Assembly (NCBI GenBank): GCA_965232405.1
Contig: OZ246966.1
Span: 1,922,001-1,986,000 of the forward strand
From: RCIO01 sp965232405
GTDB taxonomy: Bacteria > Pseudomonadota > Alphaproteobacteria > Rhizobiales > Rhizobiaceae
DNA: 64,000 bases
Reading direction: 5' to 3'
Shown here: positions 16,081-25,465 of the stretch, piece by piece
How the letters are laid out: every line of letters begins with the position of its first letter
Numbering within the stretch: position 1 is the first letter of the stretch
The notes under the pieces: generated by a model
What the model was told of the DNA's origin: nothing
Database searches by the model: none
The model's input: the letters and a program-made list of their open reading frames with translations, nothing else
Translations under genes and position numbers: made by a program

Positions 16081-17697
16081 ATGGCCGTTGCCGCCAAGAA
16101 CATCACGCCGCCCGACCGTGTGCCGCTTCGCCGTGCGCTGCTTTCCGTTTCAGACAAGGCCGGGCTGACTGAGCTGGCGGCTGCGTTGTCGAAGCGAGGC
16201 GTGGAGCTGGTTTCCACCGGCGGCACCGCGCGGGCGATCGCGGATGCCGGCATTGCCGTGCGCGACGTTTCGGAGCTGACCGGGTTTCCTGAAATCATGG
16301 ATGGTCGCGTGAAGACGCTGCATCCGTCGGTTCACGGCGGGTTGCTGGCGATCCGCGATGACGCAGACCACGCGGCTGCGATGAAAGAACATGGCATCGG
16401 GCCGATCGACCTTGCAATCATCAACCTCTACCCGTTCGAGGCGGTGCGCGACGCCGGCGGCTCCTATGCCGAGATTGTCGAAAACATCGACATTGGCGGG
16501 CCGGCAATGCTGCGCGCTGCGGCCAAGAACCATGCCTATGTAGCGACCGTCACCGATCCCGACGATTATGATGCGCTGCTGGCCGAACTGGACGCAGGCG
16601 ACGGCGCGCTTTCCTATCGCTTCCGGCAGGAAATGGCGGCGAAGACCTTCGCTCGCGTGGCTGCGTATGATGCGGCGATCTCGGGCTGGTTCGCCTCAGC
16701 GCTCGACATAGATGAGCCGACCTATCGCGGTTTTGGCGGCAAGCTTGCCACTTCGATGCGTTATGGCGAAAACCCGCACCAGAAGGCAGGGTTCTATGCC
16801 GGTGGCGCACAAAGGCCGGGCGTTGCTACCGCGCGCCAGCTTCAGGGCAAGCAGCTTTCCTACAACAATATCAACGATACCGATGCGGCGTTTGAGCTGG
16901 CGGCGGAATTCGATCCGAAGCGCACATCGGCCGTCGCCATCATCAAGCATGCCAATCCGTGCGGCGTGGCGGAAGGACCGTCGCTGGTCGAGGCCTACCG
17001 CAAGGCGCTCCTTTGCGATCCGGTTTCAGCCTTCGGCGGGATCGTGGCGCTCAACGGTACGCTGGATGCCGAGGCGGCACAGGAGATCGTGAAGGTTTTC
17101 ACTGAGGTCATCATCGCGCCGGACGCGACGGAGGAAGCACTGTCGATTGTCGGGGCCAAGACCAATCTGCGGCTGCTGATCACTGGCGGATTGCCCGATC
17201 CGCGTGCCGCCGGGACAACGGTGAAAAGCGTTGCCGGCGGGCTGTTGGTGCAGGGCCGCGACAATGCGGTGGTAGACGATCTTGATCTCAGGGTGGTCAC
17301 CAAACGCACGCCCAGCGAAGCCGAGATGGCTGATCTGCGCTTTGCGTTCCGGGTGGCCAAGCATGTGAAGTCCAACGCCATCGTCTATGCCAAGCATGGC
17401 GCGACGGTTGGCATAGGCGCCGGTCAGATGAGCCGAGTGGACTCTTCACGCATTGCTGCACGCAAGGCGCAGGACGCGGCGGAGGCAGCCGGCTTGACAC
17501 AATCGCTGGCAATCGGCTCGGTGGTGGCGTCGGACGCCTTTTTCCCGTTCGCCGACGGATTGCTGGCGGCGGCTGAAGCCGGGGCGACGGCGGTTATCCA
17601 GCCGGGCGGCTCAATGCGCGACGACGAGGTGATCGCCGCCGCCGACGAAGCCGGGCTGGCGATGGTGTTCACCGGTGTGCGGCACTTCCGGCATTGA
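16081..17697 (+). CDS. purH: Bifunctional AICAR formyltransferase/IMP cyclohydrolase
   Basis: A 538-residue enzyme for the last two steps of IMP synthesis. The N-terminal methylglyoxal-synthase-like cyclohydrolase domain (to about 200) has STGGTARAIADAG and GFPEIMDGRVKTLHP; the C-terminal transformylase carries the catalytic Lys-His in IKHANPCG, and GIGAGQMSRVDS. Length is standard. It follows the heparinase-like gene by 76 bases and may share its transcript. Confidence 0.97.
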   Translation: MAVAAKNITPPDRVPLRRALLSVSDKAGLTELAAALSKRGVELVSTGGTARAIADAGIAVRDVSELTGFPEIMDGRVKTLHPSVHGGLLAIRDDADHAAAMKEHGIGPIDLAIINLYPFEAVRDAGGSYAEIVENIDIGGPAMLRAAAKNHAYVATVTDPDDYDALLAELDAGDGALSYRFRQEMAAKTFARVAAYDAAISGWFASALDIDEPTYRGFGGKLATSMRYGENPHQKAGFYAGGAQRPGVATARQLQGKQLSYNNINDTDAAFELAAEFDPKRTSAVAIIKHANPCGVAEGPSLVEAYRKALLCDPVSAFGGIVALNGTLDAEAAQEIVKVFTEVIIAPDATEEALSIVGAKTNLRLLITGGLPDPRAAGTTVKSVAGGLLVQGRDNAVVDDLDLRVVTKRTPSEAEMADLRFAFRVAKHVKSNAIVYAKHGATVGIGAGQMSRVDSSRIAARKAQDAAEAAGLTQSLAIGSVVASDAFFPFADGLLAAAEAGATAVIQPGGSMRDDEVIAAADEAGLAMVFTGVRHFRH

Positions 17698-17720
17698 GGC
17701 CAAAGAGCCGCAAGTCGCTA

Positions 17721-19115
17721 TCAGATAGCCTTCACCACATACTGCCTGCTTTTCACCCAGGGCAGCAGGATCAGCCCGATCACGAACAGCACGACAACCG
17801 GTGTCACGCCGAGCCGCTGCGCATCCTGCGCCGTCAGGTCAAAGGCGGACGACGCAAAGAAGCCTGTGACGAGGGCGATCGAGAACGGTCCGATAAAGGT
17901 CGTGGCCTTGCCCGACAGCGCATAAAGGCCGAACGCTTCGGTCACCCGGTCGCGGTCGACCTGATCGACCAGCAAGGTGCGTGAGGCCGCCTGAAGCGCG
18001 CCGCCGGCAGCGCCGATTATCGCACCGGCACAGTAGAAGACGATGTCGGGAAGGCTGCTTGATTCGCCGGCAGCCACCACCGACACGAAGAGCACTTCGG
18101 TCTGGGTGGTGGAGATGACCAGCACGCAGCACAGCGCCAGCAGCGTTGCCGCTACCGAGACGACCGTCTTCGGCCCGAAACGCTGGTCGGCGAAGCCGCC
18201 GATCCATGCGCCCAGCGCGCCGGTGAGATTGGCCAGAATTCCGAAAATGCCGATCTGGATGATCGACCAGCCGAGAACGCCGGCGGCGTAGATGCCGCCG
18301 AATGCGTAGAGGGCGTTCAGCGCATCGCGGTAGAACATGCTCGACAGGAGGAAGCTGAAATAGCTACGTTCAGAGGGCAGGTTCTTCAGTGTCTGGCCGA
18401 GCTGCGAGAGCCCCTGCCTGATGGCGCCGGCCTTGGAAACGCGACGCGCGACATCCGGTGTGAACAGGAACATCGGCAGGACAAAGATGGCGAACCAGAT
18501 CGCGGTGAACGGACCTGCCGCGCGGTCGCCTTCATGCGTTGCCGGATCGAGCCCGAAGATCGGCGTCAGGCCGAGCAGCGTCTTGCCCGAATCCGGTGAG
18601 GCCGAGAAAAGGCCGAGCACGATGACAAGCGTAATCAGGCCACCGACATAACCCAGCCCCCAGGCCGAGCCGGAGAGACGGCCAAGCTGCGAGCGCGGCA
18701 CCAGATCGGCCATCATGGCGTTGTTGAAGACAGCGGCGAATTCCATGCCGAACACGGCCAGCGCGATGATCAGCAGCATCCAGGTCAGGTTTTCCATGCC
18801 GGGCACGGCGTACCAGAGCATGAAGCAGGCGATGATGCCGATGATGGAAAAGACCAGTATCCACGGTTTGCGCGGACCGGTGGCGTCGGCGATGGCGCCG
18901 AGCACAGGAGAGGACAGGGCGATCGCCAGACCGCCAATGCCGGTGGCGTAGCCCCACAATTCCTGGCCACGCGCCGCATCGGGCGCGACGGAGGCCGCAA
19001 AATAGGGCGCGAAAACGAATGTGATGATCAGTGTGTGAAACGGCTGCTGCGCCCAGTCGAACAGCATCCAGCCCCATATGCCGCGTCGCGACGCAGTTGG
19101 CTTGTCGTCTTCCAT
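17721..19115 (-). CDS. MFS transporter, UMF1 family
   Basis: A 464-residue, 12-helix major facilitator of the UMF1 type (related to yeast vacuolar effluxer Atg22). The start GIWGWMLFDWAQQPFHTLI is characteristic, with the DWA-x-QPF motif in helix 1. The substrate of bacterial UMF1 proteins is not established; amino acids are a guess from the fungal relatives. It converges on purH and lies 39 bases downstream of the glutamate dehydrogenase gene on the same strand. Confidence 0.85.
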   Translation of the reverse strand: MEDDKPTASRRGIWGWMLFDWAQQPFHTLIITFVFAPYFAASVAPDAARGQELWGYATGIGGLAIALSSPVLGAIADATGPRKPWILVFSIIGIIACFMLWYAVPGMENLTWMLLIIALAVFGMEFAAVFNNAMMADLVPRSQLGRLSGSAWGLGYVGGLITLVIVLGLFSASPDSGKTLLGLTPIFGLDPATHEGDRAAGPFTAIWFAIFVLPMFLFTPDVARRVSKAGAIRQGLSQLGQTLKNLPSERSYFSFLLSSMFYRDALNALYAFGGIYAAGVLGWSIIQIGIFGILANLTGALGAWIGGFADQRFGPKTVVSVAATLLALCCVLVISTTQTEVLFVSVVAAGESSSLPDIVFYCAGAIIGAAGGALQAASRTLLVDQVDRDRVTEAFGLYALSGKATTFIGPFSIALVTGFFASSAFDLTAQDAQRLGVTPVVVLFVIGLILLPWVKSRQYVVKAI

Positions 19116-19154
19116 CGCCCCTCCGATGCGTCCCCGGTTCGTGCCGGAAGAGCG

Positions 19155-22100
19155 CTATTGCCCCACAAGGTCTGCCATCAGGCCGGCAGCCACTGAAAGC
19201 CTTGAAACTGTCAGTTCTCCGCTCTCGGTCAGCGCCAGCAACCGTTCGCGCGTTCTCGTCACTCGCTCTCCGCCGCGCTCGGTCCATGAAGCGACCGGTG
19301 CGCTGCTTCCGCTGGCTTCGCGCAGCGCCGCGATAGCGATGCCGCGACGAGCAGTTCCGATCATGTCATTTGCGCGCGCCAGTGCAAGCCCGTCGTAATA
19401 GTCAGAGGGCTGGAGGGCCCGACCTGCGTCCTCGATGCGGCCGATGCGGAAGGCTTCGGTTACTTCGAAGAACGCTCCAGCGGCGACAGAAAGCTGCGCG
19501 TTTGCCTCGCTGGCGACCAGCGCGATATCCGGCACCAGCTCGCCGATGGCCAGGAATGCCAGCTTGTCAGCAAGTCCCTTCGGCGCGCCAAGGGACACAT
19601 ACTGGCCGGCGCGCTCGGCCAGACGCTGCTTGAGGAAGTCCGGCATTTTCGTAGCCATCACCGGTTCAAGCGCCTTGCGGGCTTCCCGCAATGCTGCAAC
19701 CCGGCCGCCAATCGGTTCGTCGCCCTGTTCATTCTTCAGCAACCAGGCGGTTGCGGCGTGGATGAGCCGTCCGACGCGCTGGTAAAGGTCGAGCTGGGCG
19801 GTGCCGTCGATCTTTGTGTCGAGAGCATCGATCGCGCGATAGACCTCCGGCAGCTCGAATCCATCGCGGACCACAGCGAATGCCGCCACGATCTCATGCG
19901 AGGCGCGGCCAGTCAGATCCTGGAGCCGGGAGATGAAGGTCGGGCCGCCACGATTGATCGTATCGTTGCAGAGTTCGGTAGCAATGATCTCACGGCGCAG
20001 CCGGTGTCCCCGTATCTCGGCGTCATATTTCTTCGCCATGCGTTCCGGGAAATAGCTGACCAGATCGATGTCGAAATGCGGATCGTCAGGCACAGAGCTG
20101 GCCAGCATCTCGTCGAACAGTACGATCTTGGCATAGGCCAGAATCACGCCCAGTTCGGCGCGCGTCAGCGCCTCGCCAAGCGCCTGGCGTTCGGTCAGCG
20201 CCTCTGGTCCGGGCAGGTCCTCGACTTCGCGGTCGAGAAGGCCGCGCGCTTCCAGCGAGGCCATCAGCCGCGCCTGCTGGCCCATATCGGCCACGCCGCG
20301 CTGAGAGGCGAGGGAGAGCGCCAGTGTCTGCTGGTAGTTGTTGGCCAGAACGAGTGCTGCCACCTCGTCCGTCATGGCCGAAAGCAGCTTGTTGCGTGCC
20401 GGCCGGTCCAGCTTGTCACTGCGCATGGCGGCCGCCAGCGCGATCTTGATGTTGACCTCAACGTCGGAGGAATTGACGCCGGCGGAATTGTCGATGGCAT
20501 CGGAATTGCAGCGCCCGCCGTGCAGGCCGTACTCGATGCGCGCCTTTTGGGTCAGGCCAAGATTGGCACCTTCGCCCACCACCTTGGCACGCACCTCCTT
20601 GGCGGTCACGCGGATAGCATCGTTGGCGCGGTCGCCGACCTCCTGGTTGCTTTCGTGGGTGGCACGCACATAGGTGCCGATGCCGCCGAACCACAGAAGA
20701 TCAGCCGGCGCGCGGATGATCGCGCTCATGATCTCGCCCGGCGACGCGACGGTCTTGCCTAGCCCGATGGCGTCGGCGGCCGCCTTGCTGAGTTCGATCG
20801 ACTTTTGTGACCGCGAAATGATTGCGCCACCCTTCGACAGTTTCGACTTGTCGTAGTCCTGCCAGCTCGACCGCCCCATCTCGAACAGCCGCTTGCGCTC
20901 GACAAATGTTGTTTTCGGGTCGGGATCGGGATCGATGAAGATGTCGCGATGGTCGAAGGCGGCAATGAGCCGCGTCTGCTCCGAAAGCAGCATGCCGTTG
21001 CCGAACACGTCGCCCGACATGTCGCCGACGCCGACGGCGGTGAACGGCTCTGACTGGATGTCGCGGTTCATTTCGCGGAAGTGCCGTTTGACGGCCTCCC
21101 ATGCGCCGCGGGCGGTGATGCCCATCTTCTTGTGGTCGTAGCCGGCCGAGCCGCCAGAGGCGAACGCGTCGTCGAGCCAGAAGTTGTTTTCCTGGCTGAT
21201 GCCGTTGGCAGTGTCGGAAAAGGTCGCCGTGCCCTTGTCGGCGGCGACGACGAAATAGGGGTCGTCACCGTCATGGCGTACAATGTTCCTGGGTGTAACC
21301 ACGGTATCGCCGTCGAGATTGTCGGTGACGGACAACAGGCTGGAGATGAAGTTGATGTAGGCGCTGCGTCCGGCCTCGAATATCTCGTCGCGGCTGCCGC
21401 CCGCCGGCAATCGTTTGGGAAAGAAGCCGCCTTTGGCGCCGACCGGCACGATGACGGCATTCTTGACCTGCTGCGCCTTGACCAGGCCTAGCACCTCAGT
21501 GCGGTAGTCCTGCGCGCGGTCCGACCAGCGCAGGCCACCGCGCGCGACGGGGCCGAAGCGCAGATGAACGCCCTCAACTTCCGGGCCGTACACAAAGATC
21601 TCGCGCCAGGGCCGCGGCTCGGGCAGGCCGGTCAGGGCCCGTGAATCGAGCTTGAATGCCAGTGAAACGGGTTTGCCTGTCGTGTCGGTGTAATGGTTGG
21701 TGCGCAGGGTGGCGCCGATCATGTTGAGGTAACGGCGAATGATCGTGTCGTCATCGATGCTGGGCACGTTCTCCAGCGCCTCGACTATCCTGTTTGACGC
21801 GTTTTCGCCGTCTTCGGCTCTGGCCGGATTGTTGCGCGCGTCGAACATCTCAAACAGGTCACGCGCTATGGCAGGATAGCGGTTGAGAACGTCAGCGACG
21901 AATTCCTGGCTCTGGGGAATGCCCGCCTGCTGCAGATAGCGGCCATAGGCGCGCAGGATGCGTATCTCGAGCGGGCCAAGTCCGGCACTTTCGGCCAGCG
22001 CGTTATAGGCGTCGTTGTCGCCTTCGCGGTTCCAGACCGAGAGGAACACGGATGCGAATAGCTCGCCGCTGGCATCGAGGTCGATGGGGCGGCCCGCCGA

Positions 22101-23924
22101 GGTTTCCAGCTCCATGTCGTGCAGGAAGACGCAGTCCTCGCCGCGCGGGATCTCATAGGTGCGCTCCGAGATGACACGAAAGCCCATGTTTTCCAGAAGT
22201 GGCACGCGTTCCGACAGGGCGACTGGCGCACCGTGGTGGAAAATCTTCAGGCCGCAATGTGTCTCTGTATGTTCGTCGTCGCGGAAAAACTCGATTGCGA
22301 CAGGTGTTTCAGCGCTGACCTTGAGAACCCGTCTTGCATCGCGCAGCGCGGTGCGGGGTGAAAAGCCATTGCGGTAGCTCTGCGGGAAACCGGACGCCGC
22401 CTCCGCTATTTCCGGTTCGGCCTCCGTTTCCGCAATCGCTTCGCGTAGCGCATCGTCCCAAGTGCGGACGATTTCGCGCACCGCCTCTTCCAGCGCCTCG
22501 CCGTCGGGCTTCGGTGTTTTTCCGCCGGAACGTCCTATGATGAAGTGAACACGGGCGAGCGAACCTTCGGGGAAGGCCGGATAGTAGGCGGAGAGCCGAC
22601 CGTCAAAGGCCGTCTTGAGATAGTCGCCTATCCTGATGCGTACACGCGAATCGTAACGGTCGCGCGGTACGAACACGATGACGGAGACAAAGCGGTCGAA
22701 CTGGTCTGCGCGAAACAGCACGCGCACACGCGGGCGTTCGCTGAGGGCAAGGATCGCGTGGGCATGATCGCGCAGCGTTGGCACGTCGATCTGGAACAGC
22801 TCGTCGCGCGGATAGGATTCCAGCACATTGATCAGCGCCTTGCCGGAATGGTCCGACGGGTCGAAGCCCGACTTCGCGACCACCTCATTGGCCTTGGAGC
22901 GCAGATAGGGGATGTTCATCACCGAGCGCGTGTAGGCGGTTGACGTGAACAGGCCGACGATGCGCAATTCGCCCTTCAGCTTGCCGTCTTCGTCGAAGGT
23001 CTTGAGGCCGAGATAGTCGAGATAGATGCGGCGATGGACCAGCGAACGGGCGTTCGCCTTGGTTACCAGAAGCGGTTCGGGGCCGTGGAGGAAGGCGCGA
23101 ATTTCCGGCGTTGTTGTTACCGCCTCGGAGCCGCGGCGCAGGATGAGAATGTCGGGGTCGGAGAGAATGCCAAGGCCCGGCTTCTCCGCGCGCTGCAGGG
23201 AGCCGCTCTTTTCGCCACCCTCATAGTGAAACTCGCGCATGCCGAGAAAGGTGAAATTGTTGTCGCGCAGCCATTCCAGAAAGGCGATGGCCTCGTCGAC
23301 CTTGGCGCGGTCGAGCGGCACCGGCGAATAGCGGAGATCGGTGATCGACTGGTCGAGCCTGGCGAGCATCGGCTTCCAGTCGCGGACGGTTGCGCGCACC
23401 TGCTTGAGAATGGCCTCAAGCCGCTTGGCGAGTGCCTTGGCTTCGGCTTCGGTTATCTGCTGAAAATGGACATGGATGACGCTGACGCGGTCAACGTCCT
23501 CGGAGCCGGCCTTGTCGGAACCATCGCCGACGATGCGGTTGGCTCCCTTGGCGGCGTGATGAACAAGAAGCACCGGGTGCAGCACGAGGCTCGATTCGCC
23601 GGCGGTCTCGTTGATCTCGCCGGTAACGGAATCGTAGAGGAACGGCATGTTGTCGTTGACGATCGTCACCGTGGAGACGAGACGCCCGCGCCGCTCAATG
23701 CCTGGATTGGCGTCGACGGCCACGACGCTTTCACCCTTGCGGTGGGCAAGAACGGCGGCGTGCGCGATCTCGGCCGCACGCTCCAGCGCTTTCTTGTCGT
23801 AGGCGGAAATATCTTCTTCGGGAGCGCGGGAGGTCATCAACCTTAGAAAATCGGCCAGCTTCGCATCGTTTCCGGCACCCTTGGGTGCGCCAGCTGCGCC
23901 GCCTGCGCTTCCGCGATCTTTCAT
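19155..23924 (-). CDS. NAD-specific glutamate dehydrogenase, large (180 kDa) type
   Basis: At 1,589 residues this is the L-GDH180 class, which oxidises glutamate to 2-oxoglutarate with NAD and is mainly catabolic. The N-terminal third carries ACT-like regulatory modules; the catalytic domain begins near residue 700, with the active-site block KNAVIVPVGAKGGFFPKRLP near 820 and the nucleotide-binding region further on (VVGEGANLGLTQKARIEYG). The C-terminal 300 residues are helical. The gene is complete, opposite the AhpD-like gene, 115 bases away. In Caulobacter a homologue (GdhZ) also links metabolism to cell division. Confidence 0.95.
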   Translation of the reverse strand: MKDRGSAGGAAGAPKGAGNDAKLADFLRLMTSRAPEEDISAYDKKALERAAEIAHAAVLAHRKGESVVAVDANPGIERRGRLVSTVTIVNDNMPFLYDSVTGEINETAGESSLVLHPVLLVHHAAKGANRIVGDGSDKAGSEDVDRVSVIHVHFQQITEAEAKALAKRLEAILKQVRATVRDWKPMLARLDQSITDLRYSPVPLDRAKVDEAIAFLEWLRDNNFTFLGMREFHYEGGEKSGSLQRAEKPGLGILSDPDILILRRGSEAVTTTPEIRAFLHGPEPLLVTKANARSLVHRRIYLDYLGLKTFDEDGKLKGELRIVGLFTSTAYTRSVMNIPYLRSKANEVVAKSGFDPSDHSGKALINVLESYPRDELFQIDVPTLRDHAHAILALSERPRVRVLFRADQFDRFVSVIVFVPRDRYDSRVRIRIGDYLKTAFDGRLSAYYPAFPEGSLARVHFIIGRSGGKTPKPDGEALEEAVREIVRTWDDALREAIAETEAEPEIAEAASGFPQSYRNGFSPRTALRDARRVLKVSAETPVAIEFFRDDEHTETHCGLKIFHHGAPVALSERVPLLENMGFRVISERTYEIPRGEDCVFLHDMELETSAGRPIDLDASGELFASVFLSVWNREGDNDAYNALAESAGLGPLEIRILRAYGRYLQQAGIPQSQEFVADVLNRYPAIARDLFEMFDARNNPARAEDGENASNRIVEALENVPSIDDDTIIRRYLNMIGATLRTNHYTDTTGKPVSLAFKLDSRALTGLPEPRPWREIFVYGPEVEGVHLRFGPVARGGLRWSDRAQDYRTEVLGLVKAQQVKNAVIVPVGAKGGFFPKRLPAGGSRDEIFEAGRSAYINFISSLLSVTDNLDGDTVVTPRNIVRHDGDDPYFVVAADKGTATFSDTANGISQENNFWLDDAFASGGSAGYDHKKMGITARGAWEAVKRHFREMNRDIQSEPFTAVGVGDMSGDVFGNGMLLSEQTRLIAAFDHRDIFIDPDPDPKTTFVERKRLFEMGRSSWQDYDKSKLSKGGAIISRSQKSIELSKAAADAIGLGKTVASPGEIMSAIIRAPADLLWFGGIGTYVRATHESNQEVGDRANDAIRVTAKEVRAKVVGEGANLGLTQKARIEYGLHGGRCNSDAIDNSAGVNSSDVEVNIKIALAAAMRSDKLDRPARNKLLSAMTDEVAALVLANNYQQTLALSLASQRGVADMGQQARLMASLEARGLLDREVEDLPGPEALTERQALGEALTRAELGVILAYAKIVLFDEMLASSVPDDPHFDIDLVSYFPERMAKKYDAEIRGHRLRREIIATELCNDTINRGGPTFISRLQDLTGRASHEIVAAFAVVRDGFELPEVYRAIDALDTKIDGTAQLDLYQRVGRLIHAATAWLLKNEQGDEPIGGRVAALREARKALEPVMATKMPDFLKQRLAERAGQYVSLGAPKGLADKLAFLAIGELVPDIALVASEANAQLSVAAGAFFEVTEAFRIGRIEDAGRALQPSDYYDGLALARANDMIGTARRGIAIAALREASGSSAPVASWTERGGERVTRTRERLLALTESGELTVSRLSVAAGLMADLVGQ

Positions 23925-24048
23925 GGCGTTTTCCTCTCCCGCCGCCCGTTTTTGATTGTATCGTAACAGACCATGCGCATTTGGCGACCCGAAGAACCAG
24001 TCATGAGGGCAAATCTGCGCCAGAATTGTTGAAGGGAGAATGACGTCG

Positions 24049-24615
24049 ATGAGCGAACGACTGACAGCGCTGAACCTGGAGCCCGCCGGCGAACTGTCGG
24101 AGGCGACGCAAGCCTATTTCGCCAAGTGTGAAGAGAAGCTGGGTCTGGTGCCAAACGTGCTCAAATCCTACGCCTTCGACGAGACGAAGCTGCGCGCGTT
24201 CACCGACATGTACAACGACCTGATGCTTGGCGATTCGAATCTGTCCAAGCTCGAGCGCGAGATGATCGCCGTTGTCGTGTCCTCGGTGAACCATTGTTTC
24301 TATTGCCTTGTCGCGCATGGCGCGGCCGTGCGGCAACTGTCGGGCGATCCCGCACTCGGGGAAATGATGGTGATGAACTGGCGTGCCGCCGACCTCGACG
24401 CAAAGCAGGCGGCGATGCTGGCCTTCGTGGAAAAACTCACCGAGGAACCGGCCAAGATGGACGAGGGCGACCGCGAGGCGTTGCGCGAGGCTGGCTTCAG
24501 CGACCGCGATATCTGGGACATCGCTTCGGTCGCCGGCTTCTTCAACATGTCAAACCGCGTTGCCGCGGCCACCGACATGCGGCCGAACGCCGAATATCAC
24601 GCGCAGGCGCGGTAG
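24049..24615 (+). CDS. Peroxidase-related AhpD-like (CMD family) protein
   Basis: A 188-residue alpha-helical protein of the carboxymuconolactone decarboxylase/AhpD superfamily, peroxidase-related branch. The redox motif is VNHCFYCLVAHG, with Cys83 and Cys86 and a following His90, the usual proton-relay arrangement. Probably it reduces peroxides or acts as a disulfide reductase; the partner is unknown. ATG 24049 has GGGAG 10 bases upstream, better than ATG 24040. Its stop is 4 bases from the convergent ClpP-like gene. Confidence 0.85.
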   Translation: MSERLTALNLEPAGELSEATQAYFAKCEEKLGLVPNVLKSYAFDETKLRAFTDMYNDLMLGDSNLSKLEREMIAVVVSSVNHCFYCLVAHGAAVRQLSGDPALGEMMVMNWRAADLDAKQAAMLAFVEKLTEEPAKMDEGDREALREAGFSDRDIWDIASVAGFFNMSNRVAAATDMRPNAEYHAQAR

Positions 24616-24619
24616 CGGA

Positions 24620-25465
24620 TCAATTGGAGCTGAGTGCAGCGGTGCGCGATGCGGTGACCAGCCGGTAATCGGAAAGCTCTTCCACCGAAAGGTAGTAGAG
24701 ATTGCGCGGCGGGGTATCGAGCGCGTGGAGCCACAACGCCGGATCGACGCCCATCTCGATCAGGTGGCGGGTGATGCGCGCCGTGGTGAGCTGGGCATCG
24801 GCCATGGCCTGTTCGGGCCCGAGCTCGCGGTTCGATACCGCATAGAACTGGTGCACGCCGACCGCCGCCTTCTCAGCCACCTTGCGCACCTTGCCGCCGG
24901 CCAGCACGAGCGGGCAGGAGGAGGCGCACAGCGCCCCATCGCGAACCTCGGTCGAAAGTTCCTTCTCGCGAATCAGCTTTGACATCTTCATCGCGTCGTC
25001 GAGCGAACCGCCCGGCGAGTCCAGCGAGACGATGCGGACATATTCGCCGCGTTCGATCAGTTCGGTTTCGAAACGCTCGGCCGCACCCTGGTCGATGCTG
25101 CCCGAGGCGCGCAGCACGCCATCGGGCAGAAGCGTGAAGCGCATCAACTCGCGCAGATCGTCGGGATTGGTGGTCAGGAATTCGCGGGGATCGACACCGC
25201 TTGATCCGATATCCTCGTCGCCTTCGATCGCTGGCGGCAGAACCGGTACGGTGACCGCCGTGGTCGAGGCTTCCGGTCCCCAGAGGCCGCCGTTCTTCTC
25301 CACGATGTCGCGGAAATCGAAGGTGAGCACCAGGAAGGCGCCAAGCACCATGAGGAAGAACGCCCAGCGCACGAGGCCGGCCTCGTCATGCGGGCGCGCC
25401 TCGTCGGGTCCGAGATCGTGATGGTAGGCGGTCTGGTCGCCGGAAAGGATCTGGGGTTCGCTCAC
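24620..25465 (-). CDS. Membrane-anchored ClpP-like protein (COG3904 type)
   Basis: A 281-residue protein with one N-terminal membrane helix (WAFFLMVLGAFLVLTFDF, about 34-51) and a periplasmic ClpP/crotonase-like domain from about 115. The SLDSPGGSLDDAMKM segment and the ALCASSCPLVLAGG segment match the oxyanion and nucleophile regions of ClpP-like peptidases; HQFYAV supplies a candidate His. Substrate is unknown. Its start overlaps the stop of the upstream membrane-protein gene by ATGA, so the pair is translationally coupled. A serine protease acting at the membrane is inferred, not shown. Confidence 0.75.
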   Translation of the reverse strand: MSEPQILSGDQTAYHHDLGPDEARPHDEAGLVRWAFFLMVLGAFLVLTFDFRDIVEKNGGLWGPEASTTAVTVPVLPPAIEGDEDIGSSGVDPREFLTTNPDDLRELMRFTLLPDGVLRASGSIDQGAAERFETELIERGEYVRIVSLDSPGGSLDDAMKMSKLIREKELSTEVRDGALCASSCPLVLAGGKVRKVAEKAAVGVHQFYAVSNRELGPEQAMADAQLTTARITRHLIEMGVDPALWLHALDTPPRNLYYLSVEELSDYRLVTASRTAALSSN